Notes under the pieces: generated by a model | What the model saw: only the letters and a program-made list of their open reading frames with translations | Told to the model about the DNA's origin: nothing | Databases searched by the model: none | Position numbers and translations under genes: made by a program | Shown: in pieces, positions 25,651 to 34,380 of the stretch | Layout of the letters: each line of letters starts with the position of its first letter | How positions within the stretch are numbered: position 1 is the first letter of the stretch | Assembly (NCBI GenBank): GCA_020161655.1 | Contig: JAIUPC010000004.1 | Span: forward strand, 270,966-334,965 | From: Pseudomonadota bacterium | Lineage (GTDB): Bacteria; Pseudomonadota; Alphaproteobacteria; Rhodobacterales; Rhodobacteraceae | Direction: 5' to 3' | DNA: 64,000 nt

Positions 25651-26910
25651 TCAGCTCGCGTAGCGCGCCATCGTCAGCCCGTCGAAGTCGATCTCAGGCT
25701 TCTTGCCCATGACGAGATCCGCCACCGCCTTCCCGGACCCGCAGGCCATGGTCCAGCCGAGCGTGCCGTGGCCGGTGTTGAGGAAAAGGTTCTTGTAGGG
25801 CGTCGGCCCAAGGATCGGCGTGCCGTCGGGCGTCATCGGCCTGAGGCCGGTCCAGCCTTCGGCCTTGGAAAGATCGCCGCCATTGGGGAAAAGGTCGCCG
25901 ACCACATGACGAACGGTTTCGGTCGCATGGGGGCCGAGGCGGTTCGAATAGCCGGCGATCTCTGCCGTGCCGGCCACGCGGATGCGGTCGCCGAGGCGGG
26001 TGATCGCGACCTTGTGGGTTTCGTCCATGATCGTCGACTGCGGCGCAAAGCGGTCGTCGGTCACCGGCAGCGTCACCGAATAGCCCTTCACCGGATAGAC
26101 CGGCAGGCCGATGCCGATGGGGCCGAGGAGCTTTGGCCCGAAGCTGCCGAGGGCGGAGACATAGGCATCGCCATGCACCCGGCCCAGATGTTCGGTCATC
26201 ACGCCGACGACCTTGTCGCCCTTGATCTGGATGGTGCGGATGCGCTGGCCGTAGTGGAACTTGGCGCCAAGCTCAGCCGCCTTGTCGGCGAGCGCCATGG
26301 TGAACATGCGGCAGTCGCCGGTGCGGTCGGCGGTCAGCCTGAGGCCGCCGACGAACTTGTCGCGGACAAGCGAAAGCGCCGGTTCGACCGCGATGCAGCC
26401 TTCGGGGTCCAGCACCTCATAGGGGCTGTCGAATTCGGCGAGGATGTCCTGATCGGCCTTGGAACCTTTCAGCTGCTTTTCGGTGCGGAAGAGCTGGAGC
26501 GTGCCCTGTTCGCGCAGGTCGAACTGGATGCCGGTGTCCGAGATGAGGTCGGGCAGGAGGTCGCGCGAATAGTTCGAGACGCGGACCATGCGCGACTTGT
26601 TGATGGCGTAGGACGCCTCGTTGCAATTGGCGAGCATCCTTGCGCCCCAGCCCCACATGCGGGGGCTGATGAGCGGCCAGATGAACAGGGGCCGGCGCTT
26701 CATGAAGAGCCATTTCAGCGCCTTCACCGGGATGCCGGGCGCCGCCCAGGGCGAGGTCATGCCGTAGCTGAGTTCCCCCGCATTGGCATAGCTCGTCTCC
26801 ATCCCCGGACCGGGCTGGCGGTCGAGAACCGTGACCTCCGCCCCCTGTTGCGCCAGATACCAGGCCGTGGTGACGCCGATCACCCCGGCGCCCATGACGA
26901 CGACTTTCAT
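25651..26910 (-). CDS. dadA: D-amino acid dehydrogenase DadA
   Basis: A 419-aa FAD enzyme of the DAO family that oxidises D-amino acids, notably D-alanine, and passes electrons to the respiratory chain. The dinucleotide fold MGAGVIGVTTAWYLA is at the N-terminus. The typical YANAGELSYGMTSPWAAPG and the C-terminal NTGHGTLGWTMACGSG match DadA. The ATG follows AAGGGGACAGG. The neighbouring dacB releases D-alanine from peptidoglycan, a sensible link but no proof of coordination. It is divergent from an aldo/keto reductase. Confidence 0.93.
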   Translation of the reverse strand: MKVVVMGAGVIGVTTAWYLAQQGAEVTVLDRQPGPGMETSYANAGELSYGMTSPWAAPGIPVKALKWLFMKRRPLFIWPLISPRMWGWGARMLANCNEASYAINKSRMVRVSNYSRDLLPDLISDTGIQFDLREQGTLQLFRTEKQLKGSKADQDILAEFDSPYEVLDPEGCIAVEPALSLVRDKFVGGLRLTADRTGDCRMFTMALADKAAELGAKFHYGQRIRTIQIKGDKVVGVMTEHLGRVHGDAYVSALGSFGPKLLGPIGIGLPVYPVKGYSVTLPVTDDRFAPQSTIMDETHKVAITRLGDRIRVAGTAEIAGYSNRLGPHATETVRHVVGDLFPNGGDLSKAEGWTGLRPMTPDGTPILGPTPYKNLFLNTGHGTLGWTMACGSGKAVADLVMGKKPEIDFDGLTMARYAS

Positions 26911-27062
26911 AGCGACCTGTCCCCTTGCATTCGCGTTTCCCCTTAGAATGAAGTGCGGCGCGAGGAGAGGCAATGGGGGCGTTGAAGCTGCCCGGCCCGC
27001 GCGCTATGGCTTGCCCCCTTCAAGAGTTTGCGCGACCGCGCCCGGCACAAGGAGCAACGCCC

Positions 27063-27887
27063 GTGACCCAACCCATGCTGACCCTGAACGACGGCCACCT
27101 TATGCCGCAGATCGGTGCCGGTATCTGGCAGGTGCCGCAAAAGGAGACTGCGGGCGTTGTGAAGGATGCGCTTGCGGTCGGCTACCGGCTGATCGACGGG
27201 GCGATGGCCTATGAGAACGAAAAGCAGTTCGGCGATGCCTTGCGCGAGACGGATGTGCCGCGCGGGGAGATTTTCGTCACGACGAAGCTCTGGAATGCCG
27301 ATCACGGGTTTGACGCCGCGCTGAAGGGCTTCGATGGTTCGATGAAGCGCCTCGGCCTCGATTACCTCGACCTTTACCTGATCCACTGGCCGGTGCCTGC
27401 CGCCGACCTTTACGTGGAAAGCTGGAAGGCGCTGATCCGGCTGCGCGCGGAGGGAAGGGTGCGGTCGATCGGGGTGGCCAACTTCAATACGCCGCATCTC
27501 GACCGGCTGATCGCGGAGACCGGCGTGACGCCGGCCCTGAACCAGATCGAACTGCATCCGACGCTGGGGCAGGCCGAGATGCGGGCGGCGGACGCAAAGC
27601 GCGGGATCGTGACGCAAAGCTGGACGCCTCTCGGGCGGGGCGATTTCGATCTGCCAGAGGTGAAGGCGATTGCGGCGCGGCTGGGTGCGACGCCGGCGCA
27701 GGTGGTCCTTGCCTGGCATATCCAGCACGGGCTGTCGGTCATCCCGAAATCGGTGCGGAAGGAACGGCTGGACGAGAATTTCGGCGCACTTCAGGTCAGG
27801 CTGACGGCGGCGGACATGGCGGCGCTCGACGCGCTCGATGGTGGCAACCGGGTCGGGCCGGACCCCGACACCTTCGACATGCGCTGA
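27063..27887 (+). CDS. Aldo/keto reductase
   Basis: A 274-aa AKR of the 2,5-diketo-D-gluconate reductase type. The catalytic tetrad can be read as Asp and Tyr in LIDGAMAYENE, Lys in TTKLWN and His in LIHWPVP; SVIPKSVRKERLDEN is the NADPH phosphate-binding region. I used GTG at 27063 with AAGGAG 9 nt upstream; an ATG four codons later is a possible alternative. The physiological substrate is unknown. Confidence 0.9.
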   Translation: MTQPMLTLNDGHLMPQIGAGIWQVPQKETAGVVKDALAVGYRLIDGAMAYENEKQFGDALRETDVPRGEIFVTTKLWNADHGFDAALKGFDGSMKRLGLDYLDLYLIHWPVPAADLYVESWKALIRLRAEGRVRSIGVANFNTPHLDRLIAETGVTPALNQIELHPTLGQAEMRAADAKRGIVTQSWTPLGRGDFDLPEVKAIAARLGATPAQVVLAWHIQHGLSVIPKSVRKERLDENFGALQVRLTAADMAALDALDGGNRVGPDPDTFDMR

Positions 27888-27893
27888 GACGGC

Positions 27894-28334
27894 TCAGTTC
27901 ACCAGCCGCAAGAGCGACCATTCCTGCAGCCGGTGGCTGCGGGTGGAGCGGGTGACGCGGTAGACCGGGCCATTGCGATAAAGGATGCCGCAGGAGGATG
28001 TGCTTCTGCCGGAAGTGGTCCGGCAGAAGACGCCGTTTTCAAGCGTCCAGGTGCCGGAGGTATGGACCGTCTGGTCGGCGTTCCTGATCTGATAGACGCC
28101 GTTCGCGCCGAAAACCCAGGTTCGGCGGCCATCGGAAAGACGGATCTTCGCCGGGTCGGGGAACATGTCTTCGGTAACGGCGGGATGGCCGCCGAGGGCC
28201 TCAAGCTCCCCCGATACGGTGGCATTGCGCGAGGCATGGACGACGGGCGAAACGGTCAGCGGCGCGCCGTTCCTGGCCTCGGCGCCGGTCGCGAATGCTG
28301 TCATGAGAGCAAGGGCGAGGATTCCGGGCTTCAT
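27894..28334 (-). CDS. Exported hypothetical protein of 146 aa
   Basis: A signal peptide (MKPGILALALMTAFATGAEA-R) is followed by a small beta-rich domain with WVFGANGVYQIRN, SGTWTLENGVFCRT and a second Cys in SSCGILYR. The two cysteines could form a disulphide. The pattern of short alternating strands resembles small periplasmic beta-sandwich proteins, but I cannot name a family. The ATG follows GGAGGTTCAG. It is convergent with the aldo/keto reductase; both stop codons fall in a shared palindrome. Confidence 0.75.
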   Translation of the reverse strand: MKPGILALALMTAFATGAEARNGAPLTVSPVVHASRNATVSGELEALGGHPAVTEDMFPDPAKIRLSDGRRTWVFGANGVYQIRNADQTVHTSGTWTLENGVFCRTTSGRSTSSCGILYRNGPVYRVTRSTRSHRLQEWSLLRLVN

Positions 28335-28411
28335 CTGAACCTCCGAACGATCCGATCTGCCGGGCAAGCTTCGCGCCGGTTCAGCCAAAGGTCAACATTG
28401 CCGGTGGTCGA

Positions 28412-28834
28412 TCAAAGCGTCAGGTGCCGGGCCCTTGCACCACGTTCGATGGCGGCGGCGTGAAGGCGGTCGATGTTCAGCTCTTCCCGGATCTCCTCCA
28501 GGAGCCTGAGTTCGGCCTGATCGAGGACACCGCTGGCGGCGGCGACGTCGCAGGCGAGCGCATAGGCGGTTTCCCAGAGCCGTTCGGGCAGCGCATCGCG
28601 GACCATGGCGAAAAGCGTGTCGAGGCCGTCTTCCTCTTGCACCAGCCGGTAGATGGTCTGCGCCACGCTTTGAATCTGTTCGACATCGTAGCGGGCGAAG
28701 ACCGGCAGGTGGTTGACCTGACGTTCGATCGCGATGAGCTCCGAGGTGCGGACGGTCTCATCGGAGACCGAGACCATCATCATGATGGCGATGAGCGCGT
28801 CCTGCGCGGTGAAGGCGGGAAGGGAATGGGGCAC
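28412..28834 (-). CDS. TerB-family (tellurite resistance-like) protein
   Basis: A 140-aa all-helical protein of the TerB/COG3793 kind. The acidic helix starting VSVSDETVRTSELIAIERQV and the later AASGVLDQAELRLLEEIREE show the repeated D/E-x-x-E pattern that binds divalent metal in TerB. GTG start with AAGGACAG upstream. It is divergent from the lysS gene with a 111-bp gap. The function in this context is unknown. Confidence 0.85.
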   Translation of the reverse strand: MPHSLPAFTAQDALIAIMMMVSVSDETVRTSELIAIERQVNHLPVFARYDVEQIQSVAQTIYRLVQEEDGLDTLFAMVRDALPERLWETAYALACDVAAASGVLDQAELRLLEEIREELNIDRLHAAAIERGARARHLTL

Positions 28835-28945
28835 GCTTACTGTCCTTGTCTGGTTTGACGGGCAAATTATTGACGATTGCGCACCCGTTCAATAGGGACG
28901 GGCCATGCGGCACGAAGGGTGCCGTCCTTTCCGGGATTGAAAACC

Positions 28946-30517
28946 ATGTCCTCTCTGCGCGATGCCGCGATGAACTCCAAAGCCTGGCCTTTCGAGGAAG
29001 CGCGCCGCGTGCTGAAACGCTATGAGAAAAAGGCACCGGAAAAGGGCTTTGTGCTATTCGAGACGGGCTATGGTCCGTCCGGTCTACCACATATCGGCAC
29101 TTTCGGCGAGGTACAGCGGACGACGATGATCCGCCGGGCCTTCGAGATCATCAGTGACATTCCGACGCGGCTTTTCTGCTTTTCCGACGATCTAGACGGG
29201 ATGCGGAAGGTGCCGGAGAACGTGCCGGAACAGGCAATGCTGAAGGCCAATCTTCAGCGGCCCCTGACCTCTGTCCCCGATCCTTTCGGCGAATACCCGA
29301 GCTTTGGCGACCACAACAACGCCATGCTGCGCCGGTTCCTCGATACCTTCGGCTTCGAGTACGAGTTCTTCAGCGCGACGGAATTCTACCGGTCCGGCCA
29401 GTTTGACGACACCCTGCGGCTGGCGGTGGAGCGCTACGAGGCGATCATGGAGATCATGCTCGCATCGCTTCGTGAGGAGCGTCAGCAGACCTATTCCTGC
29501 TTTCTGCCGATCCACCCGGAAACGGGCCGGGTGCTTTACGTGCCGATCAAGCATGTCGACAAGAAAGAGCATACCGTCACCTTCGATGACGAGACGGGCC
29601 GCGAATGGACGCTGCCGGTCACGGGCGGCAATGTGAAGCTGCAATGGAAGCCGGATTTCGGCGCGCGCTGGGCAGCGCTCGACGTCGATTTCGAGATGTA
29701 CGGCAAGGACCATTCGACCAACACGCCGATCTATGACGGCATCTGCGAGGTTCTGGGCGGCAGGAAGCCCGAGCATTTCACCTATGAGCTATTCCTCGAC
29801 GAGCATGGGCAGAAGATCTCGAAGTCGAAGGGCAACGGGCTGACCATCGACGAATGGCTGACCTATGCGGCGACCGAGAGCCTTGGATACTTCATGTACC
29901 AGAAGCCGAAGACGGCGAAGCGGATGCATTTCGACGTGATCCCGAAGGCGGTGGACGAATATCACCAGCAGCTCCGCGCCTTCCCGGATCAGGACGAGGG
30001 CGGCAAGCTCGCCAATCCGGTCTGGCATATCCACAACGGGTTGCCGCCGGTATCCGACATGGTGGTGCCGTTCGCGATGCTGCTCAATCTGGCGTCGGTC
30101 GCGGGGGCCAAGGACAAGGACGGGCTCTGGGGCTTCATCCGGCGCTATGCGCCCGACGCGACGCCGGAGAAGAACCCGCAGATGGATGCGGCAGCCGGTT
30201 TCGCCGTGCGCTATTTCAATGACTTCGTCGCCCCCACGCGGGTCTTCCGCGCGCCTTCGGACAAGGAGCGTGCGGCGATGGAGGACCTGGTCGCGCGGCT
30301 CAAGGTCTGGGACGGCGGGCTCGATGCGGAAGCCCTGCAGTCGATGGTCTTCGCCGTCGGCAAGGAGCACGGGTTCGAGCCGCTGCGCGACTGGTTCACG
30401 GCGCTTTACGAGGTGCTGCTGGGCGCAAGCCAAGGCCCGCGCTTCGGCGGTTTCATCGCACTTTACGGCGTGGATGAAAGCATCGCGCTGATCGAAAAGG
30501 CGCTGAAGGGCGCCTGA
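28946..30517 (+). CDS. lysS: Class I lysyl-tRNA synthetase
   Basis: A 523-aa enzyme that charges tRNA-Lys. It belongs to the class I fold, unlike the common bacterial class II form. PHIGTFGE (residues 49-55) is the HIGH equivalent and KISKSKG (290-296) the KMSKS loop. The ATG at 28946 begins [12 protein letters not shown]. The class I form is known in many alphaproteobacteria, so it is expected here rather than a transfer event. It is convergent with the CHAD gene, the stops being 6 bp apart. Confidence 0.94.
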   Translation: MSSLRDAAMNSKAWPFEEARRVLKRYEKKAPEKGFVLFETGYGPSGLPHIGTFGEVQRTTMIRRAFEIISDIPTRLFCFSDDLDGMRKVPENVPEQAMLKANLQRPLTSVPDPFGEYPSFGDHNNAMLRRFLDTFGFEYEFFSATEFYRSGQFDDTLRLAVERYEAIMEIMLASLREERQQTYSCFLPIHPETGRVLYVPIKHVDKKEHTVTFDDETGREWTLPVTGGNVKLQWKPDFGARWAALDVDFEMYGKDHSTNTPIYDGICEVLGGRKPEHFTYELFLDEHGQKISKSKGNGLTIDEWLTYAATESLGYFMYQKPKTAKRMHFDVIPKAVDEYHQQLRAFPDQDEGGKLANPVWHIHNGLPPVSDMVVPFAMLLNLASVAGAKDKDGLWGFIRRYAPDATPEKNPQMDAAAGFAVRYFNDFVAPTRVFRAPSDKERAAMEDLVARLKVWDGGLDAEALQSMVFAVGKEHGFEPLRDWFTALYEVLLGASQGPRFGGFIALYGVDESIALIEKALKGA

Positions 30518-30523
30518 GGCGCC

Positions 30524-31450
30524 TCAGCCGCGCCAGACGTCCCACCAGTTCCGCCAGCGGCGGGCGAGGGCGGGGGCCGGTTCGGCGAAGAGCCGCGCGC
30601 CGGCGCGCCAGGATTTCGCGAGGAGCTTCGCTTCTTCGTCGCCCGCCGTGGCGGCGATCGCGGCGGCGATCTCATCCCCGGCGAAGGCGTCGGTGCCGAG
30701 GGTTTCGACCAGATTGGCGAGGTCGCGGGCATCGCCCAAAGCCTCGCCGAGCTTGTCGCAGGCGGAGACATGGGCGGCCATCATCTCGGGCCAGATCGGG
30801 CTGAGGAGGCGGGCGTGGTACCAGTGGTCCTTGACCCGCTTGCGGAACAGATGGAGCGACTCCGCACCGGTCTTGTCGCGTGCCTTGCGCATGGAGCGGC
30901 GGCAGGCGTCCCAGGACCGTTCAAGCCCGCCTGAGAGGCTGTCGAAGCCCTTGTGGCGGATCTTCCAGTCTTCGATGCCGGCCGCGATGGTGGCAAGCGC
31001 CTGACGGTGTGCTTCCAACCGCTCTTCGGGCTTGATCGCGTCGCCTGAGGCTGGGGCGAGGCGGTCGCGGAGGGCGGCGGTTTCCGCCCGCGGCAGATCG
31101 GTTCGCGCGACGGCGCGGTCGAAGGTCAGGGTGAGGACATCGGCGTCGCGAAGGGGCGCGATGAGGCGGGCAGCCTCGCGCAGGGCGGCGTTCTCACGTT
31201 CGAAGTCGCGGAAGCCGGGGCGGACGAGGCGGAGGAGCGCGCGGGTCTTCTTCACGTTCTTGCGAAGCTCATGCACCAGCGTCTCGCGCGGCAGCGAGGC
31301 GTCGTCGAGGATCAGGCGGGAGGTTTCGAGAAGTTCGCCGGCGATGCGGCGCACGGCCTTTTCGCTGGATTTGTCATCGGGTCTGAAGGCGAAGGGCAAG
31401 GTGGTCTCCGGGCGGGCTGGCCAAGGGGAATTGATTTTGGATCGCGTCAC
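30524..31450 (-). CDS. CHAD domain protein
   Basis: A 308-aa helical protein with the conserved basic helices of CHAD domains: VHELRKNVKKTRALLRLVRP near residue 60 and the second half LHLFRKRVKDHWYHARLLSP near 200, each rich in Lys, Arg and His. CHAD domains bind polyphosphate. No CYTH catalytic domain is fused here. GTG start at 31450 with a weak SD; a later start would not alter the domain. Confidence 0.88.
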   Translation of the reverse strand: MTRSKINSPWPARPETTLPFAFRPDDKSSEKAVRRIAGELLETSRLILDDASLPRETLVHELRKNVKKTRALLRLVRPGFRDFERENAALREAARLIAPLRDADVLTLTFDRAVARTDLPRAETAALRDRLAPASGDAIKPEERLEAHRQALATIAAGIEDWKIRHKGFDSLSGGLERSWDACRRSMRKARDKTGAESLHLFRKRVKDHWYHARLLSPIWPEMMAAHVSACDKLGEALGDARDLANLVETLGTDAFAGDEIAAAIAATAGDEEAKLLAKSWRAGARLFAEPAPALARRWRNWWDVWRG

Positions 31451-31497
31451 CGGGCAGCTACACTCCCAATGTAACAGATTGGTGGAAGGATGCGGAG

Positions 31498-31905
31498 ATG
31501 AAGCTGATCCGTCTTGCCGGTGCCGCTGTGTTGAGCCTTGCCGCCACTTTCGCCGGGGCGGATGAGGCGGCGGATATTCGCGATGTCATCGGCGATCAGG
31601 TGACGGCCTTTGGCGCCGGGGATCTGCCGACCGCCTATTCCTTCGCCTCGCCCGATATCCAGGCGATCTTTCCCTCGCCCGAGATATTCGGCGGCATGGT
31701 GCGGCAGGGCTATCCGATGATCTGGCAGCCGGCGGAGGTCGTCTATTTCGACCTCAGGACCGAAGGCGGCAAATGGCTGCAGCGGATGGGGTTCCGGGAC
31801 GGGTCCGGCGCGTTGCACCTTTTCGATTACGAGATGATCCCCGGCACAGGCGGCTGGCGCATCGACGGCGTGGTGCCTGTGGCGGACCCCGGTGCTGCGG
31901 TCTGA
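31498..31905 (+). CDS. DUF4864 exported protein
   Basis: A 135-aa protein with a signal peptide (MKLIRLAGAAVLSLAATFAG-A) and one compact domain: IRDVIGDQVTAFGAGDLPTA, YSFASPDIQAIFPSPEIFGG, then YFDLRTEGGKWLQRM. The pattern fits DUF4864, an NTF2-like fold common in Rhodobacterales. The ATG follows GGAAGGATGCGGAG. No catalytic residues are evident. Confidence 0.82.
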   Translation: MKLIRLAGAAVLSLAATFAGADEAADIRDVIGDQVTAFGAGDLPTAYSFASPDIQAIFPSPEIFGGMVRQGYPMIWQPAEVVYFDLRTEGGKWLQRMGFRDGSGALHLFDYEMIPGTGGWRIDGVVPVADPGAAV

Positions 31906-32080
31906 GGAGCGCGCGGTGGTCTAAGACCTTTCTTACCACCGGGCGCTAGAACCGGCGGCGAGGGCCGGTGCGCCCGAGGGCATTTCCGACAGGAGCAGGC
32001 AGCCTGCAGCGGCGGGCGGGGAGGGGCGACCCTTTCCCGCCCGACCTATGCGGGGCCGCGCAGCAAGAAGGGTTCAACGG

Positions 32081-34378
32081 ATGAACAAGGCGATTACCGA
32101 CGGGCTGGTCTTCATGCCGCCGGCGTTCCAACTGGGGCTTGATGTCTGGTCGAGTGGCGATGGCACGCCGGGCGCGCCGAGCTGGAACGGGTCGCCCGAC
32201 GCTGTGCTGGTGCCGGCCGATCAGGATTTCGGCGGTTGTCTTGAGCTGGTGAAATCCTCTGCCACCATCAAGCTCCGCCATACCGGCGACACCCCGATCC
32301 TGCCGGGCTGCTACCTTCGCGTCCGCGCGAGGGTCAAGGCGATGAGCGGCAACCTCCCGGCAGCGCGCATCGCCGGATGGGCGGGCGGCGCCGGCAATGT
32401 CAATGTGGCTGGCGTGGTGGAGACCGGCGCCTCGGTGCAGTTGACCGCCTATGGCAAGGTCGAGACCGTCGAGGCCATCGTCGGCACCGGCAGTCGGACG
32501 GGCGTCGACATGAGCTGGGGCACGGCGGCGATCTTCGGTCACTTCGGGCTGGACCTGACCGGGCCGAATGGCGGCGTGGTGCGCATCGACGATATCGAGA
32601 TCGAGGATGTGACCGCGGTCTTCCTGCGCAACATGCTCGATGTCGTTGACGTGCGCGACTACGGCGCAGTCGGTGACGGCATCGCCAATGACGCGGCGGC
32701 CTTCGAGGCGGCGGATGCGGCGGCGGCGGCGACGGGGCGCACGCTTTTGGTTTCGGCCGGGACCTATTTCCTTGACGGCGATGTCACTTTCGAGGCGCCG
32801 GCTCGGTTCGAGGGCAGGGTGACGATGCCGGTGAACCGCCGTCTTGCGATGACGCGGAGCTTTGACCTGAACAGCTATGCCGCGGCCTTCGGCGACGAGG
32901 AGCTTGGCTTCAGGAAGGCCTTCCAGGCGCTTCTGAATTTCGCCGACCACGAGTCGCTTGACCTTTGCGGCCGGCGGATCGAGGTGACGGCGCCGATCGA
33001 CATGCAGGCGGCGGTGAACAACAAGACCACCTTCGCCACCCGCCGCGTGATCCGCAACGGGCAGTTCAACGTCATCGACGGGCCCGCCTGGGCGCCGACC
33101 GTCGCGACGTCGCAGGCGACCTACAGCAGCACCAACGAGCGGGTATTGTCCGGAGTGGTGAACATCGCGAACGTCGCGGTGGGGTCGCTGGTCACCGGCA
33201 CCGGGGTCGGGCGCGAGGTTTACGTGACCTCGGTCAATGTCGGGGCGGGGACGGCGGCGCTGAGTCAGCCGCTTTACGGTGCGGCGGGAACGCAGGCCTA
33301 TACCTTCACCCGGTTCAAGTATGTTCTGGACTTCGCGGGCTTTTCGTCGCTCTCGAAAATGACGCTCGACGATGTCGAGTTGCAGTGCAACGGCAGCGCT
33401 AGCGGCATAATGCTGGCGCCGAGCGGCTCGGTGTTCCAGATACGCGACTGCCATATCACCAAGCCCCGCGACCGCGGCATCACCTCCATCGGCGACGGCT
33501 GCCAGGGCATGATGATCGACCGCTGCCAGTTCGCGTCAAACGAAAGCCCGCTTCGGTCGCAGGATCGCCTGTCGATCGGCTTCAACGCCAATGCCAACGA
33601 TCTGAAGATCCGCGACAACCGGGCGATGCACTTCCGGCATTTTGCCGTCCTTGGCGGGGCGGGCAACCTCATCTCAGGCAATCACTGGTTTCAGGGCGAC
33701 GATCAGGCGGCGGGGGTGCGGCTTCCCGGCCTCGTGCTGTCGGGCACCGATGTGAAGACGACGTTGACGGGCAATTACATCGACAATTCGTACATCGAGT
33801 GGACGAACGAGTATGAAAGCGATCCGTCCTTCGCCAACCAGTATTCCTTCAGCGGGCTGACCGTCACCGGCAACAGCTTCACCGCCAGCGATGTGGCGCC
33901 CTGGTTCCGCTGGTTCGTCATCAAGCCGTACGGCGCAGGGCATTTCGTCCAGGGGCTGAACCTCAGTGGCAATGTTTTCAAGGCCCTGAATGGGGCGGTT
34001 GACCGCGTCGAGGCGGTGGACACGACCTTTGCGCCGCTCGACAATTCGCGGATGCGCAACATCTCGATCGGGGCGAACAGCTTCACTGCCGTGACGCAGC
34101 TTTGCGCGAACCCGGTCCGTATCCGCCACGATCAGGCGAGCGTCGCGACGGTCTGGACGGTGGATGGTGCCGCATACCTTCCGTTCGGCGGCTGGGCGCG
34201 CAATGTGGAAGCGGTGGTTGCACATGGGATGATCACCGGCCCGGTCGGTGAGCGGCGGAGCGACATGCCCTATGTGGGCGTCGAACAGGGGGCGGCGAAA
34301 GACCGGGTCACGCTGAACTGGCTGGGCGGGTCGAAGGGATCGGTGCTGGTCACCCTTCGCATGGACAACCCGAACTGA
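32081..34378 (+). CDS. Right-handed beta-helix (pectate lyase 3 type) protein, candidate phage/GTA-like tail fibre
   Basis: A 765-aa protein with no signal peptide. Residues 1-180 are a beta-rich N-terminal domain (GDGTPGAPSWNGSPD, DQDFGGCLELVK). VVDVRDYGAVGDGIANDAAA at about 187-206 is the pectate_lyase_3 entry motif found in phage tailspikes. The remainder is beta-helix coils with repeated N-T-F or N-x-F turns (NFADHES, GNSFTAS, LSGNVFKA). Lack of a secretion signal fits a virion or gene-transfer-agent fibre more than a secreted lyase. I recall a similar unlinked Rhodobacter GTA tail-fibre protein (rcc00171), but this is not verified. Confidence 0.8.
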   Translation: MNKAITDGLVFMPPAFQLGLDVWSSGDGTPGAPSWNGSPDAVLVPADQDFGGCLELVKSSATIKLRHTGDTPILPGCYLRVRARVKAMSGNLPAARIAGWAGGAGNVNVAGVVETGASVQLTAYGKVETVEAIVGTGSRTGVDMSWGTAAIFGHFGLDLTGPNGGVVRIDDIEIEDVTAVFLRNMLDVVDVRDYGAVGDGIANDAAAFEAADAAAAATGRTLLVSAGTYFLDGDVTFEAPARFEGRVTMPVNRRLAMTRSFDLNSYAAAFGDEELGFRKAFQALLNFADHESLDLCGRRIEVTAPIDMQAAVNNKTTFATRRVIRNGQFNVIDGPAWAPTVATSQATYSSTNERVLSGVVNIANVAVGSLVTGTGVGREVYVTSVNVGAGTAALSQPLYGAAGTQAYTFTRFKYVLDFAGFSSLSKMTLDDVELQCNGSASGIMLAPSGSVFQIRDCHITKPRDRGITSIGDGCQGMMIDRCQFASNESPLRSQDRLSIGFNANANDLKIRDNRAMHFRHFAVLGGAGNLISGNHWFQGDDQAAGVRLPGLVLSGTDVKTTLTGNYIDNSYIEWTNEYESDPSFANQYSFSGLTVTGNSFTASDVAPWFRWFVIKPYGAGHFVQGLNLSGNVFKALNGAVDRVEAVDTTFAPLDNSRMRNISIGANSFTAVTQLCANPVRIRHDQASVATVWTVDGAAYLPFGGWARNVEAVVAHGMITGPVGERRSDMPYVGVEQGAAKDRVTLNWLGGSKGSVLVTLRMDNPN

Positions 34379-34380
34379 AC

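Noticed and set aside
28946-30517. Class I lysyl-tRNA synthetase as a sign of lateral transfer from archaea
   Set aside because: The class I form is well known in many alphaproteobacteria and base composition matches the neighbours.
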